From positions 1 through 60,312 of the forward strand of contig NZ_JAMBIZ010000021.1 of the NCBI RefSeq assembly GCF_025291715.1: a stretch of DNA of 60,312 nucleotides, in the 5' to 3' direction. A program made the translations under genes and the position numbers. Positions 1 to 8,402 of this stretch are shown piece by piece; the stretch's first letter is position 1; each line of letters opens with the position of its first letter. The notes beneath the pieces were generated by a model that worked only from the letters and a program-made list of their open reading frames with translations, did no database searches and had not been told where the DNA came from. Origin of the DNA: Metasolibacillus sp. GTDB taxonomy: Bacteria > Bacillota > Bacilli > Bacillales_A > Planococcaceae.

Positions 1-40
1 TTGGGGGTTTCCCCCTGTGAGAGTAGGACATCGCTTCGCA
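1..40 (+). rRNA. rrf: 5S rRNA, 3' end only
   Basis: The first 40 bases match the conserved 3' part of Firmicute 5S rRNA: a GGGGG-TTT-CCCCC helix followed by TGTGAGAGTAGGACATCGC. The 5' two thirds lie before the window, so this is the tail of an rRNA operon read left to right. A strong terminator follows at once. The exact 3' nucleotide is uncertain by a few bases. Confidence 0.9.
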
Positions 41-48
41 ACAATGAG

Positions 49-75
49 ACCACTGAATATTCAGTGGTTTTTTTG
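49..75 (+). terminator. rRNA operon terminator
   Basis: CCACTGAATATTCAGTGG forms a perfect 8-9 bp stem followed by seven T residues, directly after the 5S gene. This is a standard intrinsic terminator for the rRNA operon. Confidence 0.9.
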
Positions 76-129
76 TGTATAGAAAAAAATTGGGCAAAAT
101 AAGCTGTTTTATGGGCAAGTTCAATATAT

Positions 130-163
130 AATCAGGCGGATTTCTGCCTAAAATGGGCGAGCT
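130..163 (+). repeat. Intergenic repeat, copy 1 (GGCGGATTTCT type)
   Basis: The stretch shares about three quarters of its bases with 406-439; the common core is GGCGGATTTCT-CCTAAAA. Both copies lie in the non-coding region after the 5S gene. A short hairpin, GAGCTAT/ATAGCTC at 159-177, follows copy 1. Confidence 0.6.
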
Positions 164-208
164 ATTTTTGATAGCTCTTATAATACAAAATATGGTTGAA
201 TAATCTTA

Positions 209-231
209 TGAAAGTAGGACGTCGCTTCACA
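209..231 (+). pseudogene. Decayed 5S rRNA 3' tail
   Basis: Bases 209-231 match the 5S tail at 18-40 at 20 of 23 positions (TGAAAGTAGGACGTCGCTTC against TGAGAGTAGGACATCGCTTC). The rest of a 5S gene is absent. It is most simply a remnant of a former tandem 5S gene or of unequal recombination between rRNA operons. Confidence 0.6.
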
Positions 232-244
232 TAGGCGATCCTAT

Positions 245-340
245 TTGCCGATAGAGTATCAAAGTTACTGATAGAATATAAAAACTTGCCGATAGAACCA
301 TGAAAGCTGCTGATAGAATGCAACAACTTGCTGATATACT
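245..340 (+). repeat. Degenerate ~21-bp tandem array, core YTGATAGAA/CCGATAGAA
   Basis: Five copies of a unit of about 20-22 bp are visible, each with the core GCYGATAGA or CTGATAGA, followed by a short A-rich stretch and CTTGC. Core positions start near 247, 267, 287, 309 and 330. A further isolated core (TTGCTGATAG) lies near 521-531. No open reading frame with a ribosome site covers the array. The rest of 75-616 is AT-rich with no gene I can support. Confidence 0.65.
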
Positions 341-405
341 TTATCATAAATATTAAATGTTCAACTTTCCAGATTGCAAATTATGAAAAAGAATTTTCTT
401 TATAA

Positions 406-439
406 AATCGGGCGGATTTCTACCTAAAACAGGTGAATC
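406..439 (+). repeat. Intergenic repeat, copy 2 (GGCGGATTTCT type)
   Basis: Second copy of the repeat at 130-163, sharing the core GGCGGATTTCT-CCTAAAA. The pair is separated by about 275 bp that contains the 5S remnant and the GATAGA array. Confidence 0.6.
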
Positions 440-616
440 ATTTCTCTTGAACTATGATTAAGAAACGCCCAGCTATTAAAGATGAAAGCTGCTGTTTATT
501 TTTCTAAGCGAATCCTCAAACTTGCTGATAGTCCTTTAAAACATAGCGTGCATATTATATACATTAAAAGTTATATTTTTAGGTTGCTGCTCCTACAATA
601 ATGTAGGAGGGGAAAT

Positions 617-1513
617 ATGCTAATCGATGGGGTTTTCTCTGGTGGGGGCTTGAAAGGATTTTCATTAGTTGGGGCATATCAAGTTTTAGAAGAAAAAAAT
701 TATCGCTTTAAACGTGTAGCAGGAACGAGTGCAGGAGCGATTATGGCAGCGTTTATTGCTGCTGGTTACAGTGCGAAAGAAATAGAGCAGCTATTGGATG
801 AGTTAAATTTAACAACACTTTTAGATACCCGTAAAATGCTGTTTAATTTGCCGTTTTTAAAATGGTTAAACGTATATCGACATATGGGGATATACCGAGG
901 TGTAGCATTAGAAAAATGGTTTTATCGAAAGCTGGCTGATCGAAATATTTATACATTTTCAGATTTGCCACCTGGTACTTTAAAAGTAGTTGCTTCAGAC
1001 CTTTCGAATGGGAAAATCATGGTATTGCCAGACGATTTAATTAACTATGGTATTAATGCGAATGAATTTTTAGTCGCACGAGCTTTGCGCATGAGCTGTA
1101 GTATACCTTTCTTTTTTGAGCCTGTTATTTTAAAAGTAAGAAATAAGGAATCGATTATAGTCGATGGTGGGGTATTAAGTAATTTTCCTTTTTGGATATT
1201 TGATAATCCAAAAGGGAAAAGGATACGCCCTTTGTTAGGGATTAAACTTAGCTCCCGTTCAGAGCATCAACAGCCACGAAAAATAAATAATGGGCTACAA
1301 TTATTTGAATCACTTTTTACTACAATGAAGGATGCCCATGATCAACGATATATATCAAGAAGGCATGAACGAGATATTATGTTTATTCCTGTAGAAGAAT
1401 ATAATGCAACACAATTTGCTATGGATGAAGAAACGAAAGAAGAATTGATTGTGATTGGAAGAACACGTGCACAGCAATTTTTAATGAATTGGCCCAAAGT
1501 ACGCCTCTTTTAA
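617..1513 (+). CDS. Patatin-like phospholipase/acyl hydrolase
   Basis: 298 residues. The patatin fold signature is complete: a glycine-rich oxyanion loop SGGGLKG at residues 8-14, the nucleophile elbow GTSAG at 36-40 with catalytic Ser38, and the DGG motif with catalytic Asp183. There is no signal peptide, so it should be cytosolic or peripheral on the membrane inner face, cleaving acyl chains from (phospho)lipids. The start follows GTAGGAGG with normal spacing. It stands alone between the rRNA operon and tRNA-Asp. The substrate cannot be told from sequence. Confidence 0.9.
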   Translation: MLIDGVFSGGGLKGFSLVGAYQVLEEKNYRFKRVAGTSAGAIMAAFIAAGYSAKEIEQLLDELNLTTLLDTRKMLFNLPFLKWLNVYRHMGIYRGVALEKWFYRKLADRNIYTFSDLPPGTLKVVASDLSNGKIMVLPDDLINYGINANEFLVARALRMSCSIPFFFEPVILKVRNKESIIVDGGVLSNFPFWIFDNPKGKRIRPLLGIKLSSRSEHQQPRKINNGLQLFESLFTTMKDAHDQRYISRRHERDIMFIPVEEYNATQFAMDEETKEELIVIGRTRAQQFLMNWPKVRLF

Positions 1514-1530
1514 ATAAGAGGTGTATTTTC
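1503..1530 (+). terminator. Possible terminator after patatin gene
   Basis: CCTCTT/AAGAGG makes a short stem overlapping the stop codon, followed by a modest T-rich stretch. Weak intrinsic terminator. Confidence 0.4.
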
Positions 1531-1601
1531 ATAAAAAACTATTGTCAATAGTAATAAATAATGTTAGTATATTTAATGTCGATAAAATAATTTCATATAT
1601 T

Positions 1602-1677
1602 GGTCCCGTGGTGTAGCGGTTAACATGCCTGCCTGTCACGCAGGAGATCGCCGGTTCGATCCCGGTCGGGACCGCCA
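1602..1677 (+). tRNA. tRNA-Asp (GTC anticodon)
   Basis: Full cloverleaf with acceptor GGTCCCG (1602-1608) pairing CGGGACC (1667-1673), anticodon loop CTGTCAC giving anticodon GTC, T loop GGTTCGATCC and an encoded CCA at 1675-1677. It is a single gene, not part of a tRNA cluster. Confidence 0.97.
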
Positions 1678-1797
1678 TTATTATAGTTTTTGTAAGTATT
1701 ATTGCTTATAAAGGCTTTTTATTTTGTCGAAATTTAGTTTTTAAATAGGTCACCGTGGGTATGTATTAGTAGATACATATTGTTGGAGGTGATGCGT

Positions 1798-2127
1798 ATG
1801 CTAATGAGAATTGGCGGCATATTTGCATTAATGTTTAGTTTAAGTAGCTGTGAGGCTTATGAACAAGGAAAATTAATTGATATTGAAGATTCCAATGCAT
1901 ATGTATGGCAAAAATATATGAATGAACAAGAGTTTAATCAGCTACAGCAAGGCATGAGCTATCTTGATGTTGTAAAGGTTGCAAAAGGTATTGGGACCTT
2001 TCAAGAGGAAGGTTTATACATTTGGCAAGATGAACATACACTGACACAAGCATATGAAATATATTTTCAAAATGATCAGCTTGTTGACAAGAAAGTAATT
2101 GAATTAAAAGGACATTCAACAAGATAA
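1798..2127 (+). CDS. Small lipoprotein, SmpA/OmlA-like fold
   Basis: 109 residues from the ATG at 1798, which sits 7 bases after GGAGGT; upstream in-frame TTG/GTG/ATG codons overlap the ribosome site and are unlikely. The N-terminus is a lipoprotein signal with lipobox LSSC, so it should be lipidated and held on the outer face of the membrane. The mature part contains GMSYLDVVKVAKGIG, then an aromatic-rich segment ending YIWQDE. This resembles the small SmpA/OmlA/BLIP-type domain, where a G-M-S/T start and Y-x-W strand are typical. Function unknown; family assignment is by pattern only. Confidence 0.65.
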   Translation: MLMRIGGIFALMFSLSSCEAYEQGKLIDIEDSNAYVWQKYMNEQEFNQLQQGMSYLDVVKVAKGIGTFQEEGLYIWQDEHTLTQAYEIYFQNDQLVDKKVIELKGHSTR

Positions 2128-2133
2128 ATAAAT

Positions 2134-2173
2134 GGGAGCGCTTAGAAATTATTTCTAAAGACGCTCCTTTTTA
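2134..2173 (+). terminator. Terminator after lipoprotein gene
   Basis: GGAGCGCTTAGAAA pairs imperfectly with TTTCTAAAGACGCTCC, and five T residues follow. Intrinsic terminator separating this gene from tsaE. Confidence 0.85.
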
Positions 2174-2246
2174 TGTGTAGTCCTTTGAACATTTTTTCGC
2201 ATTCGAGTAAACTAAAAGTAATGTATTTTTGGGAAGGGTTAATAAT

Positions 2247-2699
2247 ATGACATTTGAAAAGCATATACAATCATTAGATGAAACGAAGCAGCTTGCTCAA
2301 GCATTAGCGGAGCAATTAAGAGCACAAGATACAATCACACTAGAAGGCGATTTAGGCGCTGGAAAAACAACTTTTACACAAGCAGTAGCAAAGGGACTAG
2401 GTATTCAAAGAACTGTAAACAGCCCTACTTTTACGATTATGAAGCAATATGAAGGACGCCTATCCTTAAATCATTTAGATGTGTATCGTTTAGCAGACAG
2501 TGACGAGGATTTAGGTTGGGATGAAATTTTTTATGGTGATGCGGTGACGATTGTAGAGTGGGCACATTTAATAGAAGAAGATTTGCCGAAGGAACGCTTA
2601 GCAATTACAATTAAGCGATTAGGAGAGCAAGAAAGATTATTTATTTTAAAGCCAATAGGTGCTCGTTATGTTGAGCTTTGTGAGGAGTTAATGAAATGA
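2247..2699 (+). CDS. tsaE: tRNA t6A modification ATPase TsaE
   Basis: 150 residues from the ATG at 2247, chosen because GAAGGG lies just upstream and TsaE proteins are about this long; an in-frame TTG at 2229 would add six residues without a ribosome site. It has Walker A GDLGAGKTT (34-42), the NSPTF switch (58-62), HLDVYR (76-81) and IVEW (102-105). TsaE hydrolyses ATP to reset the TsaB-TsaD complex that puts threonylcarbamoyl on A37 of ANN-decoding tRNAs. First gene of the tsaE-tsaB-rimI-tsaD operon, overlapping tsaB by 4 bases. Confidence 0.95.
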   Translation: MTFEKHIQSLDETKQLAQALAEQLRAQDTITLEGDLGAGKTTFTQAVAKGLGIQRTVNSPTFTIMKQYEGRLSLNHLDVYRLADSDEDLGWDEIFYGDAVTIVEWAHLIEEDLPKERLAITIKRLGEQERLFILKPIGARYVELCEELMK

Positions 2700-3391
2700 T
2701 TTGGTTAGGAATTGAAACAGCAAATGCACCATTATCCATTGCATTAGTGCAAGATGGAAAAGTTATTGCAGAAGTTGTTCAACATATTAAAATAACACAT
2801 TCGGCAGGTGCGATGCCTGCTATTGAAGAGCTTTGTGCGAAAGCTTCTATTAAGCCAGCTGAAATAGATGCTATTGCTGTGTCAGAGGGCCCAGGTGCAT
2901 ATACAGGCGTGCGTATAGGTGTCACATTAGCAAAAACATTAGCATGGACATTGCAAAAGCCTTTAGTCGGTGTATCAAGCTTGCGAGTATTGGCTGTCAA
3001 TGGTCGCTTGTTTAACGGGTGCGTGTGTCCTTTATTTGATGCGAGACGTCAGCACGTCTATGCGGCAATTTATCGAGGACAAACGGCATTGTTGGAGGAT
3101 GGACATTATGCAATTGCTGATGTGTTAGCGCAAGTAAAACAATGTGGAGAGCAAACGTTGTTTATTGGGGAAGATGTAGCCTTGTATAAAGAGCAAATTG
3201 AAGAGATGTTAGGAGAGCAAGCAGTTTTTGCCCCATTTACATTGAATTTGCCTCGCGCTTCAGAGCTTGTGTCGTTAGCGATGAATCAAGCGCTGCCATC
3301 TATTGAAGCAACACATACTTTTGTGCCACAATATCGTCGTATTGCAGAGGCGGAGGCCAATTGGCTACAAACACAGAAGGAGAGCAAGTAA
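2696..3391 (+). CDS. tsaB: tRNA t6A modification protein TsaB
   Basis: 231 residues. N-terminal IETANAPLSIAL and SEGPGAYTGVRIG are characteristic of TsaB, a Kae1-like ASKHA-fold protein that lacks the metal site of TsaD. It is the scaffold that binds TsaD and TsaE in t6A synthesis. The start overlaps the tsaE stop as ATGA, indicating translational coupling, and rimI follows 3 bases later. Confidence 0.95.
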   Translation: MIWLGIETANAPLSIALVQDGKVIAEVVQHIKITHSAGAMPAIEELCAKASIKPAEIDAIAVSEGPGAYTGVRIGVTLAKTLAWTLQKPLVGVSSLRVLAVNGRLFNGCVCPLFDARRQHVYAAIYRGQTALLEDGHYAIADVLAQVKQCGEQTLFIGEDVALYKEQIEEMLGEQAVFAPFTLNLPRASELVSLAMNQALPSIEATHTFVPQYRRIAEAEANWLQTQKESK

Positions 3392-3394
3392 GCA

Positions 3395-3835
3395 ATGGTA
3401 CAATATCGGAAAATGACGGTGGAGGATGTCGAGGCGGTTTACGCAATTGAGGTTGCCTCGTTTCCTGTGCCTTGGACGCTTGATTCCTTTTATTATGAAA
3501 TGCTTGAAAATCAATTTGCTTATTATACGGTAGCAGAGGAAAGTGGCGAAATTCTCGGTTTTTGTGGTAGCTGGATGGTCGTTGATGCGGCGCAAATTAC
3601 CAATGTAGCTGTAGTGAAATCAGCACGTGGACGAAAAATTGGTGAAGGTCTAATGCGCGAGGCAATGCGTGTGGCACGTGAGGCGAATATGGAAACGATG
3701 AGCTTGGAAGTGCGTGTATCAAATGTTGTTGCGCAAAATTTATATTATAAGCTAGGCTTCCAAGATGGGGGTTTACGCAAAGGATACTATACTGATAATC
3801 AAGAGGATGCTCTTGTCATGTGGGTGAAATTATAA
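3395..3835 (+). CDS. rimI: Ribosomal protein S18-alanine N-acetyltransferase RimI
   Basis: 146 residues, the normal RimI length. GNAT fold with the acetyl-CoA loop ARGRKIGEG and a C-terminal N-x-x-A-Q-N-L-Y-x-K-L-G-F segment typical of RimI. It acetylates protein N-termini, classically of S18. A ribosome site AAGGAG lies before the ATG. Its place between tsaB and tsaD is the usual Firmicute arrangement. Confidence 0.92.
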   Translation: MVQYRKMTVEDVEAVYAIEVASFPVPWTLDSFYYEMLENQFAYYTVAEESGEILGFCGSWMVVDAAQITNVAVVKSARGRKIGEGLMREAMRVAREANMETMSLEVRVSNVVAQNLYYKLGFQDGGLRKGYYTDNQEDALVMWVKL

Positions 3836-4852
3836 ATGGAAAATCAATATATTTTAGCAATTGAAACGAGCTGTGATGAAACAGCAGCTGCGGTAATTAA
3901 AGATGGCACAACGATCATATCAAATGTCGTAGCCTCGCAGATTGAAAGTCACAAGCGCTTTGGTGGTGTTGTACCAGAAATTGCTTCACGTCACCATGTG
4001 GAGCAAGTAACGATTGTTATTGAGGAAGCATTAGCGCAAGCGCAATTACAGCCGAGTGAGCTAACAGCGGTAGCAATTACAGAAGGGCCAGGACTTGTAG
4101 GTGCATTGTTGATTGGTATTAATGCAGCAAAAGCATTTGCTTGGGCGCATCAATTGCCAATTGTTGGCGTGCATCATATTGCAGGGCATATTTATGCAAA
4201 TGCGCTTGTACAGCCGATGGAATTTCCACTATTGGCGCTAGTTGTATCAGGTGGGCATACGGAGCTTGTTTATATGAAGGAGCATGGGCATTTTGAGCTG
4301 ATTGGAGAAACGCGTGATGATGCAGCTGGTGAGGCATATGATAAAGTAGCGCGTGTTTTAAACTTGCCTTATCCAGGTGGGCCGCATATTGACAGATTGG
4401 CACACGAGGCAGATGAGGCGGTGGCATTCCCACGTGTTTGGTTAGAGGAGGATAGCTATGACTTTAGCTTTAGTGGCTTGAAATCAGCTGTCATTAACTA
4501 CAAGCATAATATGGATCAGCGTGGTGAAGAAATTATTGCGGCACATGTAGCAAAAGGCTTCCAAGATAGTGTTGTGGAAGTATTAACAACAAAAGCAGTG
4601 AGGGCTGCACGTGCATACAATGTAAAGCAAGTGATTGCAGCGGGTGGCGTTGCAGCAAATAAAGGCTTGCGTACAGCGTTAGAGCAAGCTTTTAAACAGG
4701 AGGGCATTCCATTTTATGTACCACCACTAAAGCTATGTACAGACAATGCTGCGATGATTGGTGCGGCAGGTGCGAAAATGTATGAAGCAGGTGTACGTGG
4801 TAATATGATGATGAATGGGCGCCCAGGAATGGAATTAAAAAGCTGGATGTAA
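3836..4852 (+). CDS. tsaD: tRNA N6-adenosine threonylcarbamoyltransferase TsaD
   Basis: 338 residues. N-terminal [11 protein letters not shown], the metal-binding HHIAGH with His114 and His118, SGGHTEL (138-144) and the late [10 protein letters not shown] and DNAAMIG motifs define TsaD (Gcp/YgjD). It transfers threonylcarbamoyl from TC-AMP to A37 of tRNA. The ATG abuts the rimI stop codon with no gap. A terminator closes the operon, and the DnaA-box cluster follows. Confidence 0.97.
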   Translation: MENQYILAIETSCDETAAAVIKDGTTIISNVVASQIESHKRFGGVVPEIASRHHVEQVTIVIEEALAQAQLQPSELTAVAITEGPGLVGALLIGINAAKAFAWAHQLPIVGVHHIAGHIYANALVQPMEFPLLALVVSGGHTELVYMKEHGHFELIGETRDDAAGEAYDKVARVLNLPYPGGPHIDRLAHEADEAVAFPRVWLEEDSYDFSFSGLKSAVINYKHNMDQRGEEIIAAHVAKGFQDSVVEVLTTKAVRAARAYNVKQVIAAGGVAANKGLRTALEQAFKQEGIPFYVPPLKLCTDNAAMIGAAGAKMYEAGVRGNMMMNGRPGMELKSWM

Positions 4853-4860
4853 ATATAGAG

Positions 4861-4897
4861 AATGCCATTAGCGATGAAAAGCTGATGGTATTTTTTT
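4861..4897 (+). terminator. Terminator of the tsa operon
   Basis: ATGCCATTAGC pairs with GCTGATGGTAT around a short loop, followed by a run of seven T residues. Ends the tsaE-tsaB-rimI-tsaD transcript. Confidence 0.85.
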
Positions 4898-4990
4898 ATG
4901 CGATTCAGCATAATGTAAAAATATAATGTTTTTTGCTGTCGATATGCTAAAAAAAGCACCGTTATAAAAAAGGTTTAAGTTTTCTGAAAA

Positions 4991-5160
4991 TTATCCACAG
5001 ATTGTGAATAGAAAAATGCAAAATGTCAATAAGAACATTCGTACTTATGCACAATTTGTGGATAACTTGTGGGTAAGTTGTGATTTATCAATATATAGTA
5101 TGTCGTTTTCCTCATCATCATGTGGAAAAAATAATTTTTGATTGTGGACAATGTGGAAAA
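4991..5160. promoter_or_regulatory. DnaA-box cluster (seven boxes) in the tsaD-ydiF region
   Basis: Two perfect DnaA boxes: TTATCCACA at 4991-4999 and its complement TGTGGATAA at 5057-5065. Five further sites with one mismatch: 5045-5053, 5068-5076, 5121-5129, 5143-5151 and 5152-5160. They crowd into 170 bp of non-coding DNA, far above chance. In B. subtilis, stable DnaA binding is known at the equivalent gcp(tsaD)-ydiF intergenic site, one of the DnaA-box clusters that restrain initiation. The rest of 4898-5284 has no gene I can support. Confidence 0.8.
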
Positions 5161-5300
5161 GTCTGTTGATATGTTGGTATTACTATATTTAAAATGTGAA
5201 TAAAATTGTGGGCTAATTTTATCGAAATTTGTATATTGACCAATATATATGTAATATAAAGTAGAAACAATAGTAGTATAAATGAAGGAGGTAGTGGCTG

Positions 5301-5678
5301 TTGAAGCAAACTAAAAATTCAATGATTATGTTATTAATTTTCGGAGCGGTGATAGCGAGCCTTGCTTTATGGCTACTTAGTCATACTGTATTCGGCACCT
5401 ATATTTTATATTCATTCTCAGCTCTGTTTATTTTTATAGCGATTACTTGCTATCCTTTAGCGATTGTTTATGGCAAGCGCGATATTAAAAGAGTATACGA
5501 TAGTATTTATATAGGAAATTATCGTCTATTTCGTATGAGGAAGCCTTATGCAAATGTATTGAATACAGTAGTTGCCATTGTTATTACAATATTTTTTGGC
5601 TGGGCATATGGTGCATATGGAGCTTATCGTGATTCCAAATATAAAAATAAAAGACCTCCGTTAAGAAGAGTGAAATAA
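5301..5678 (+). CDS. Small membrane protein, unknown function
   Basis: 125 residues starting at TTG 5301, chosen because AAGGAGG lies 9 bases upstream and no in-frame ATG fits. Three hydrophobic segments are visible, about residues 8-28, 32-56 and 85-107, with a basic loop between the second and third and a very basic tail. An integral membrane protein; I do not recognise a family. It sits between the DnaA-box cluster and ydiF and converges with ydiF on a shared terminator. Confidence 0.7.
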   Translation: MKQTKNSMIMLLIFGAVIASLALWLLSHTVFGTYILYSFSALFIFIAITCYPLAIVYGKRDIKRVYDSIYIGNYRLFRMRKPYANVLNTVVAIVITIFFGWAYGAYGAYRDSKYKNKRPPLRRVK

Positions 5679-5714
5679 AGGACATTGAGCCATCATTGCT
5701 CAATGTCCTTTATT
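5677..5714. terminator. Bidirectional terminator
   Basis: AAAGGACATTGAGC and GCTCAATGTCCTTT form a perfect 14-bp stem with A and T tracts on both sides, serving the gene on the left and ydiF on the right. Confidence 0.9.
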
Positions 5715-7646
5715 TTATAAGTTTTCTACTTCTTCACTTAGCTCTAACCATTCCATTTCAAATGTTTCATGTGCGGATTTGGCGGCATCTAATTCATTTT
5801 GAATTTTGAGCGCTTTTTCATGATCAGAAAAAATAGCTGGATCGCATAGTTGTTCTTCTAAAGCGGTGATTTGTGCATCAAGCGCTACCATTTTACCTTC
5901 AATTTCTTCTAATTGACGACGAATTTGTCGTTCGCGCTTTTTAGCATCTTTATCAATCATTGAAGTTGATGCCTTTACAGTGGAAGTTGCTTCTACTGTT
6001 GAAGATTCCTTCATCGCAGCTAATTCTGTAAGCTCCTGCTTTTTCTCCACGTAATAATCATAATCTCCTAAATACTCGAATGAGCCATCTGAGGCTAACT
6101 CTACGACCTTTGTCGCAATGCGATTAATGAAGTAACGGTCATGTGATACGAATAACAGTGTGCCTGGATAGTCAATTAACGCGTTTTCTAAAATTTCCTT
6201 GCTATCTAAATCTAAATGGTTAGTTGGCTCGTCTAGTACAAGGAAGTTTGCTTTTTGCATCATGAGCTTAGCAAGCGCTAGACGTGCTTTTTCGCCACCT
6301 GATAAAGAGTTAACCGATTTACTAACATCATCTCCACTAAAGAGGAAACGGCCAAGTACTGTGCGAATATCCTTTTCATTCATTAATGGCCATTCATCCC
6401 AAAGCTCCTGCAAAACGGATTTATTGGAATTGAGCTTTGCTTGCTCTTGGTCATAGTAGCCGATTTGGACATTCGTACCATAGCGAATTTCTCCAGCGAG
6501 CTGTGGTAAGTCTTGGACAACTGTTTTTAATAATGTTGACTTCCCAACACCATTTGGACCAACAAGTGCAACGCGGTCTTCTCGGAAAAGGCGTAGCTGG
6601 ATATTATGTGATATTTCCTTGTCTGGATAGCCGACAGTAAGCGCATCAACAGCTAATACGTCATTGCCGCTTTGCTTATCAACTGTAAAGCCAAAGCTAG
6701 CTGATTTTTCATCACCATCTGGCGCATCCATCCAGTCAGTACGTTCTAGCATTTTGCGTCGACTTTGTGCCATTTTCGTTGTAGAGGCACGAGCGATATT
6801 TTTTTGAATAAAGGCCTCCATTTTCGCCTTCTCATCTTGCTGACGTTCATATAATTTCATATCACGCTCATAATTTTTTGCCTTTTCATTTAAATAAGCG
6901 CTATAGTTACCCGCATATTTTGTGACGCGTGTGCGCGATACTTCATAAACAATCGATACGACTTGGTCTAGGAAGTAACGGTCATGTGAAACGATTAAAA
7001 TAGCTCCAGCATAGCCTTTTAAATAATTTTCAAGCCAAGCGAGTGTTTCGATGTCTAAGTGGTTTGTCGGCTCGTCCAAAATTAGAAGGGCAGGCTTAGA
7101 AAGTAGCAGCTTTGCCAATGCTAAACGAGTACGCTGACCACCTGATAATGAGCGAATTGGTTTGGCATAATCTTCAGGATAAAACTGCATGCCGTGAAGG
7201 ACAGAGCGTGTATCTGCCTCATATTGATAGCCACCCGCATCCTTAAAATCATGCTGCAATTGGTCATATTCAGCCATCAGCTTTGCATAGACTTCCGCGT
7301 TTTCATAAACAGCAGGCTCTGCCATCTGTTGCTCTATAGTGCGGAGCTTTTTCTCCATTTGCTGTAATGGTACGAAAATCGTCATCATTTCATCCCACAT
7401 CGAGAGCTCAGAATCCAATCCAGCGTGCTGTTCTAAATAGCCGATTTTAATATCTTTTGGAATGATGATTTCACCAGAATCATAGGACATCTGTCCAGCG
7501 ATAATTTTTAAAAGTGTCGATTTGCCTGCGCCGTTGCGTCCAACAAGCGCTACTCGGTCTCGATGCTGTACTTCTAGCTTGACGCCGCTTAAAATTTCAT
7601 CCGTAATAAATGATTTATATAGTTGATTTACTTGTAAAACAATCAT
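5715..7646 (-). CDS. ydiF: ABC-F family ATPase YdiF (ribosome-associated)
   Basis: 643 residues. Two ABC domains without membrane segments: Walker A GRNGAGKST (36-44) with LSGGQ and LLILDEPTNHLD, then GPNGVGKST with LSGGEKARLAL and FLVLDEPTNHLD. The linker between the domains is long and charged, and a coiled-coil C-terminal domain starts near residue 560. This is the ABC-F layout of proteins that act in the ribosomal E site, not transporters. Neighbours match B. subtilis ydiF; moaC, which follows ydiF there, is absent here. Clear GAGGTG ribosome site. Confidence 0.92.
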   Translation of the reverse strand: MIVLQVNQLYKSFITDEILSGVKLEVQHRDRVALVGRNGAGKSTLLKIIAGQMSYDSGEIIIPKDIKIGYLEQHAGLDSELSMWDEMMTIFVPLQQMEKKLRTIEQQMAEPAVYENAEVYAKLMAEYDQLQHDFKDAGGYQYEADTRSVLHGMQFYPEDYAKPIRSLSGGQRTRLALAKLLLSKPALLILDEPTNHLDIETLAWLENYLKGYAGAILIVSHDRYFLDQVVSIVYEVSRTRVTKYAGNYSAYLNEKAKNYERDMKLYERQQDEKAKMEAFIQKNIARASTTKMAQSRRKMLERTDWMDAPDGDEKSASFGFTVDKQSGNDVLAVDALTVGYPDKEISHNIQLRLFREDRVALVGPNGVGKSTLLKTVVQDLPQLAGEIRYGTNVQIGYYDQEQAKLNSNKSVLQELWDEWPLMNEKDIRTVLGRFLFSGDDVSKSVNSLSGGEKARLALAKLMMQKANFLVLDEPTNHLDLDSKEILENALIDYPGTLLFVSHDRYFINRIATKVVELASDGSFEYLGDYDYYVEKKQELTELAAMKESSTVEATSTVKASTSMIDKDAKKRERQIRRQLEEIEGKMVALDAQITALEEQLCDPAIFSDHEKALKIQNELDAAKSAHETFEMEWLELSEEVENL

Positions 7647-7775
7647 ATTTACACCTCAGTTCATGCTTTAAGTGTAATAGATACGCATGCTTGGTGCAAT
7701 GATGGATACTTTACTTATTCGCCTATGTTTAGTAAGATGAAAACGACTTCGAACTAGATTGCAGGAGGATTGTAT

Positions 7776-8402
7776 GTGAGCAAAGAAACGAAAATTCCAC
7801 AAGCAACTACGAAGAGGCTTCCTTTGTACTACCGATTTTTACAAAATTTTGCGAGTGAAGGCAAGCAACGTGTGTCCTCCCAAGAGCTGAGTGAAGCGAT
7901 GAAAATTGACTCAGCAACGATTCGCAGAGACTTTTCTTATTTTGGTGCTCTCGGTAAAAAAGGCTATGGCTATGATGTCCAGCATTTATTACAATTTTTT
8001 CGAGAAACGCTTGATCAAGATGAAGCAACAAATGTTGCTTTAATTGGGGTAGGTAATTTAGGAAATGCCTTTTTAAAATATAATTTTCAAAAAAACCATA
8101 ATACGCGTATTGTTGTTGCATTTGATTCAAAGGCGCCTGTAGAAGGAACAGAAATTAGTAATATTCCAGTTTTCCATCCGGACCGCTTAGAGGAAATGTA
8201 TGAGAAATATAATGCGGAATTAGCGATATTAACCGTATCAGCAAGATCGGCACAAGCAATGGCAGATCGTCTGGCACAAATGAATGCGAAAGGTATTTTA
8301 AACTTTACGCCGATTCGTTTAAATGTGCCTGAAACTATGAAGTTAATGAATATCGATTTATCTGTAGAGTTGCAGGCACTTATTTATTTGATACGCAATT
8401 AA
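7776..8402 (+). CDS. rex: Redox-sensing transcriptional repressor Rex
   Basis: 208 residues from the GTG at 7776; GCAGGAGGA sits 6 bases upstream, and the in-frame TTG at 7770 is too close to it. N-terminal winged helix with [13 protein letters not shown] (about 45-57) followed by a Rossmann NAD(H) domain with GVGNLG (91-96). Rex senses the NADH/NAD+ ratio and represses fermentation and respiration genes when NADH is low. Divergent from ydiF, as in B. subtilis. No Rex box was found by eye next to its own promoter. Confidence 0.95.
   Translation: MSKETKIPQATTKRLPLYYRFLQNFASEGKQRVSSQELSEAMKIDSATIRRDFSYFGALGKKGYGYDVQHLLQFFRETLDQDEATNVALIGVGNLGNAFLKYNFQKNHNTRIVVAFDSKAPVEGTEISNIPVFHPDRLEEMYEKYNAELAILTVSARSAQAMADRLAQMNAKGILNFTPIRLNVPETMKLMNIDLSVELQALIYLIRN

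Noticed and set aside
245-340. CRISPR array
   Set aside because: Units are only ~21 bp and degenerate, there are no distinct spacers and no cas genes are in the window.
5715-7646. Drug or metabolite transporter ATPase
   Set aside because: Two fused ABC domains without membrane domains, an ABC-F interdomain linker and conserved gene order identify YdiF.
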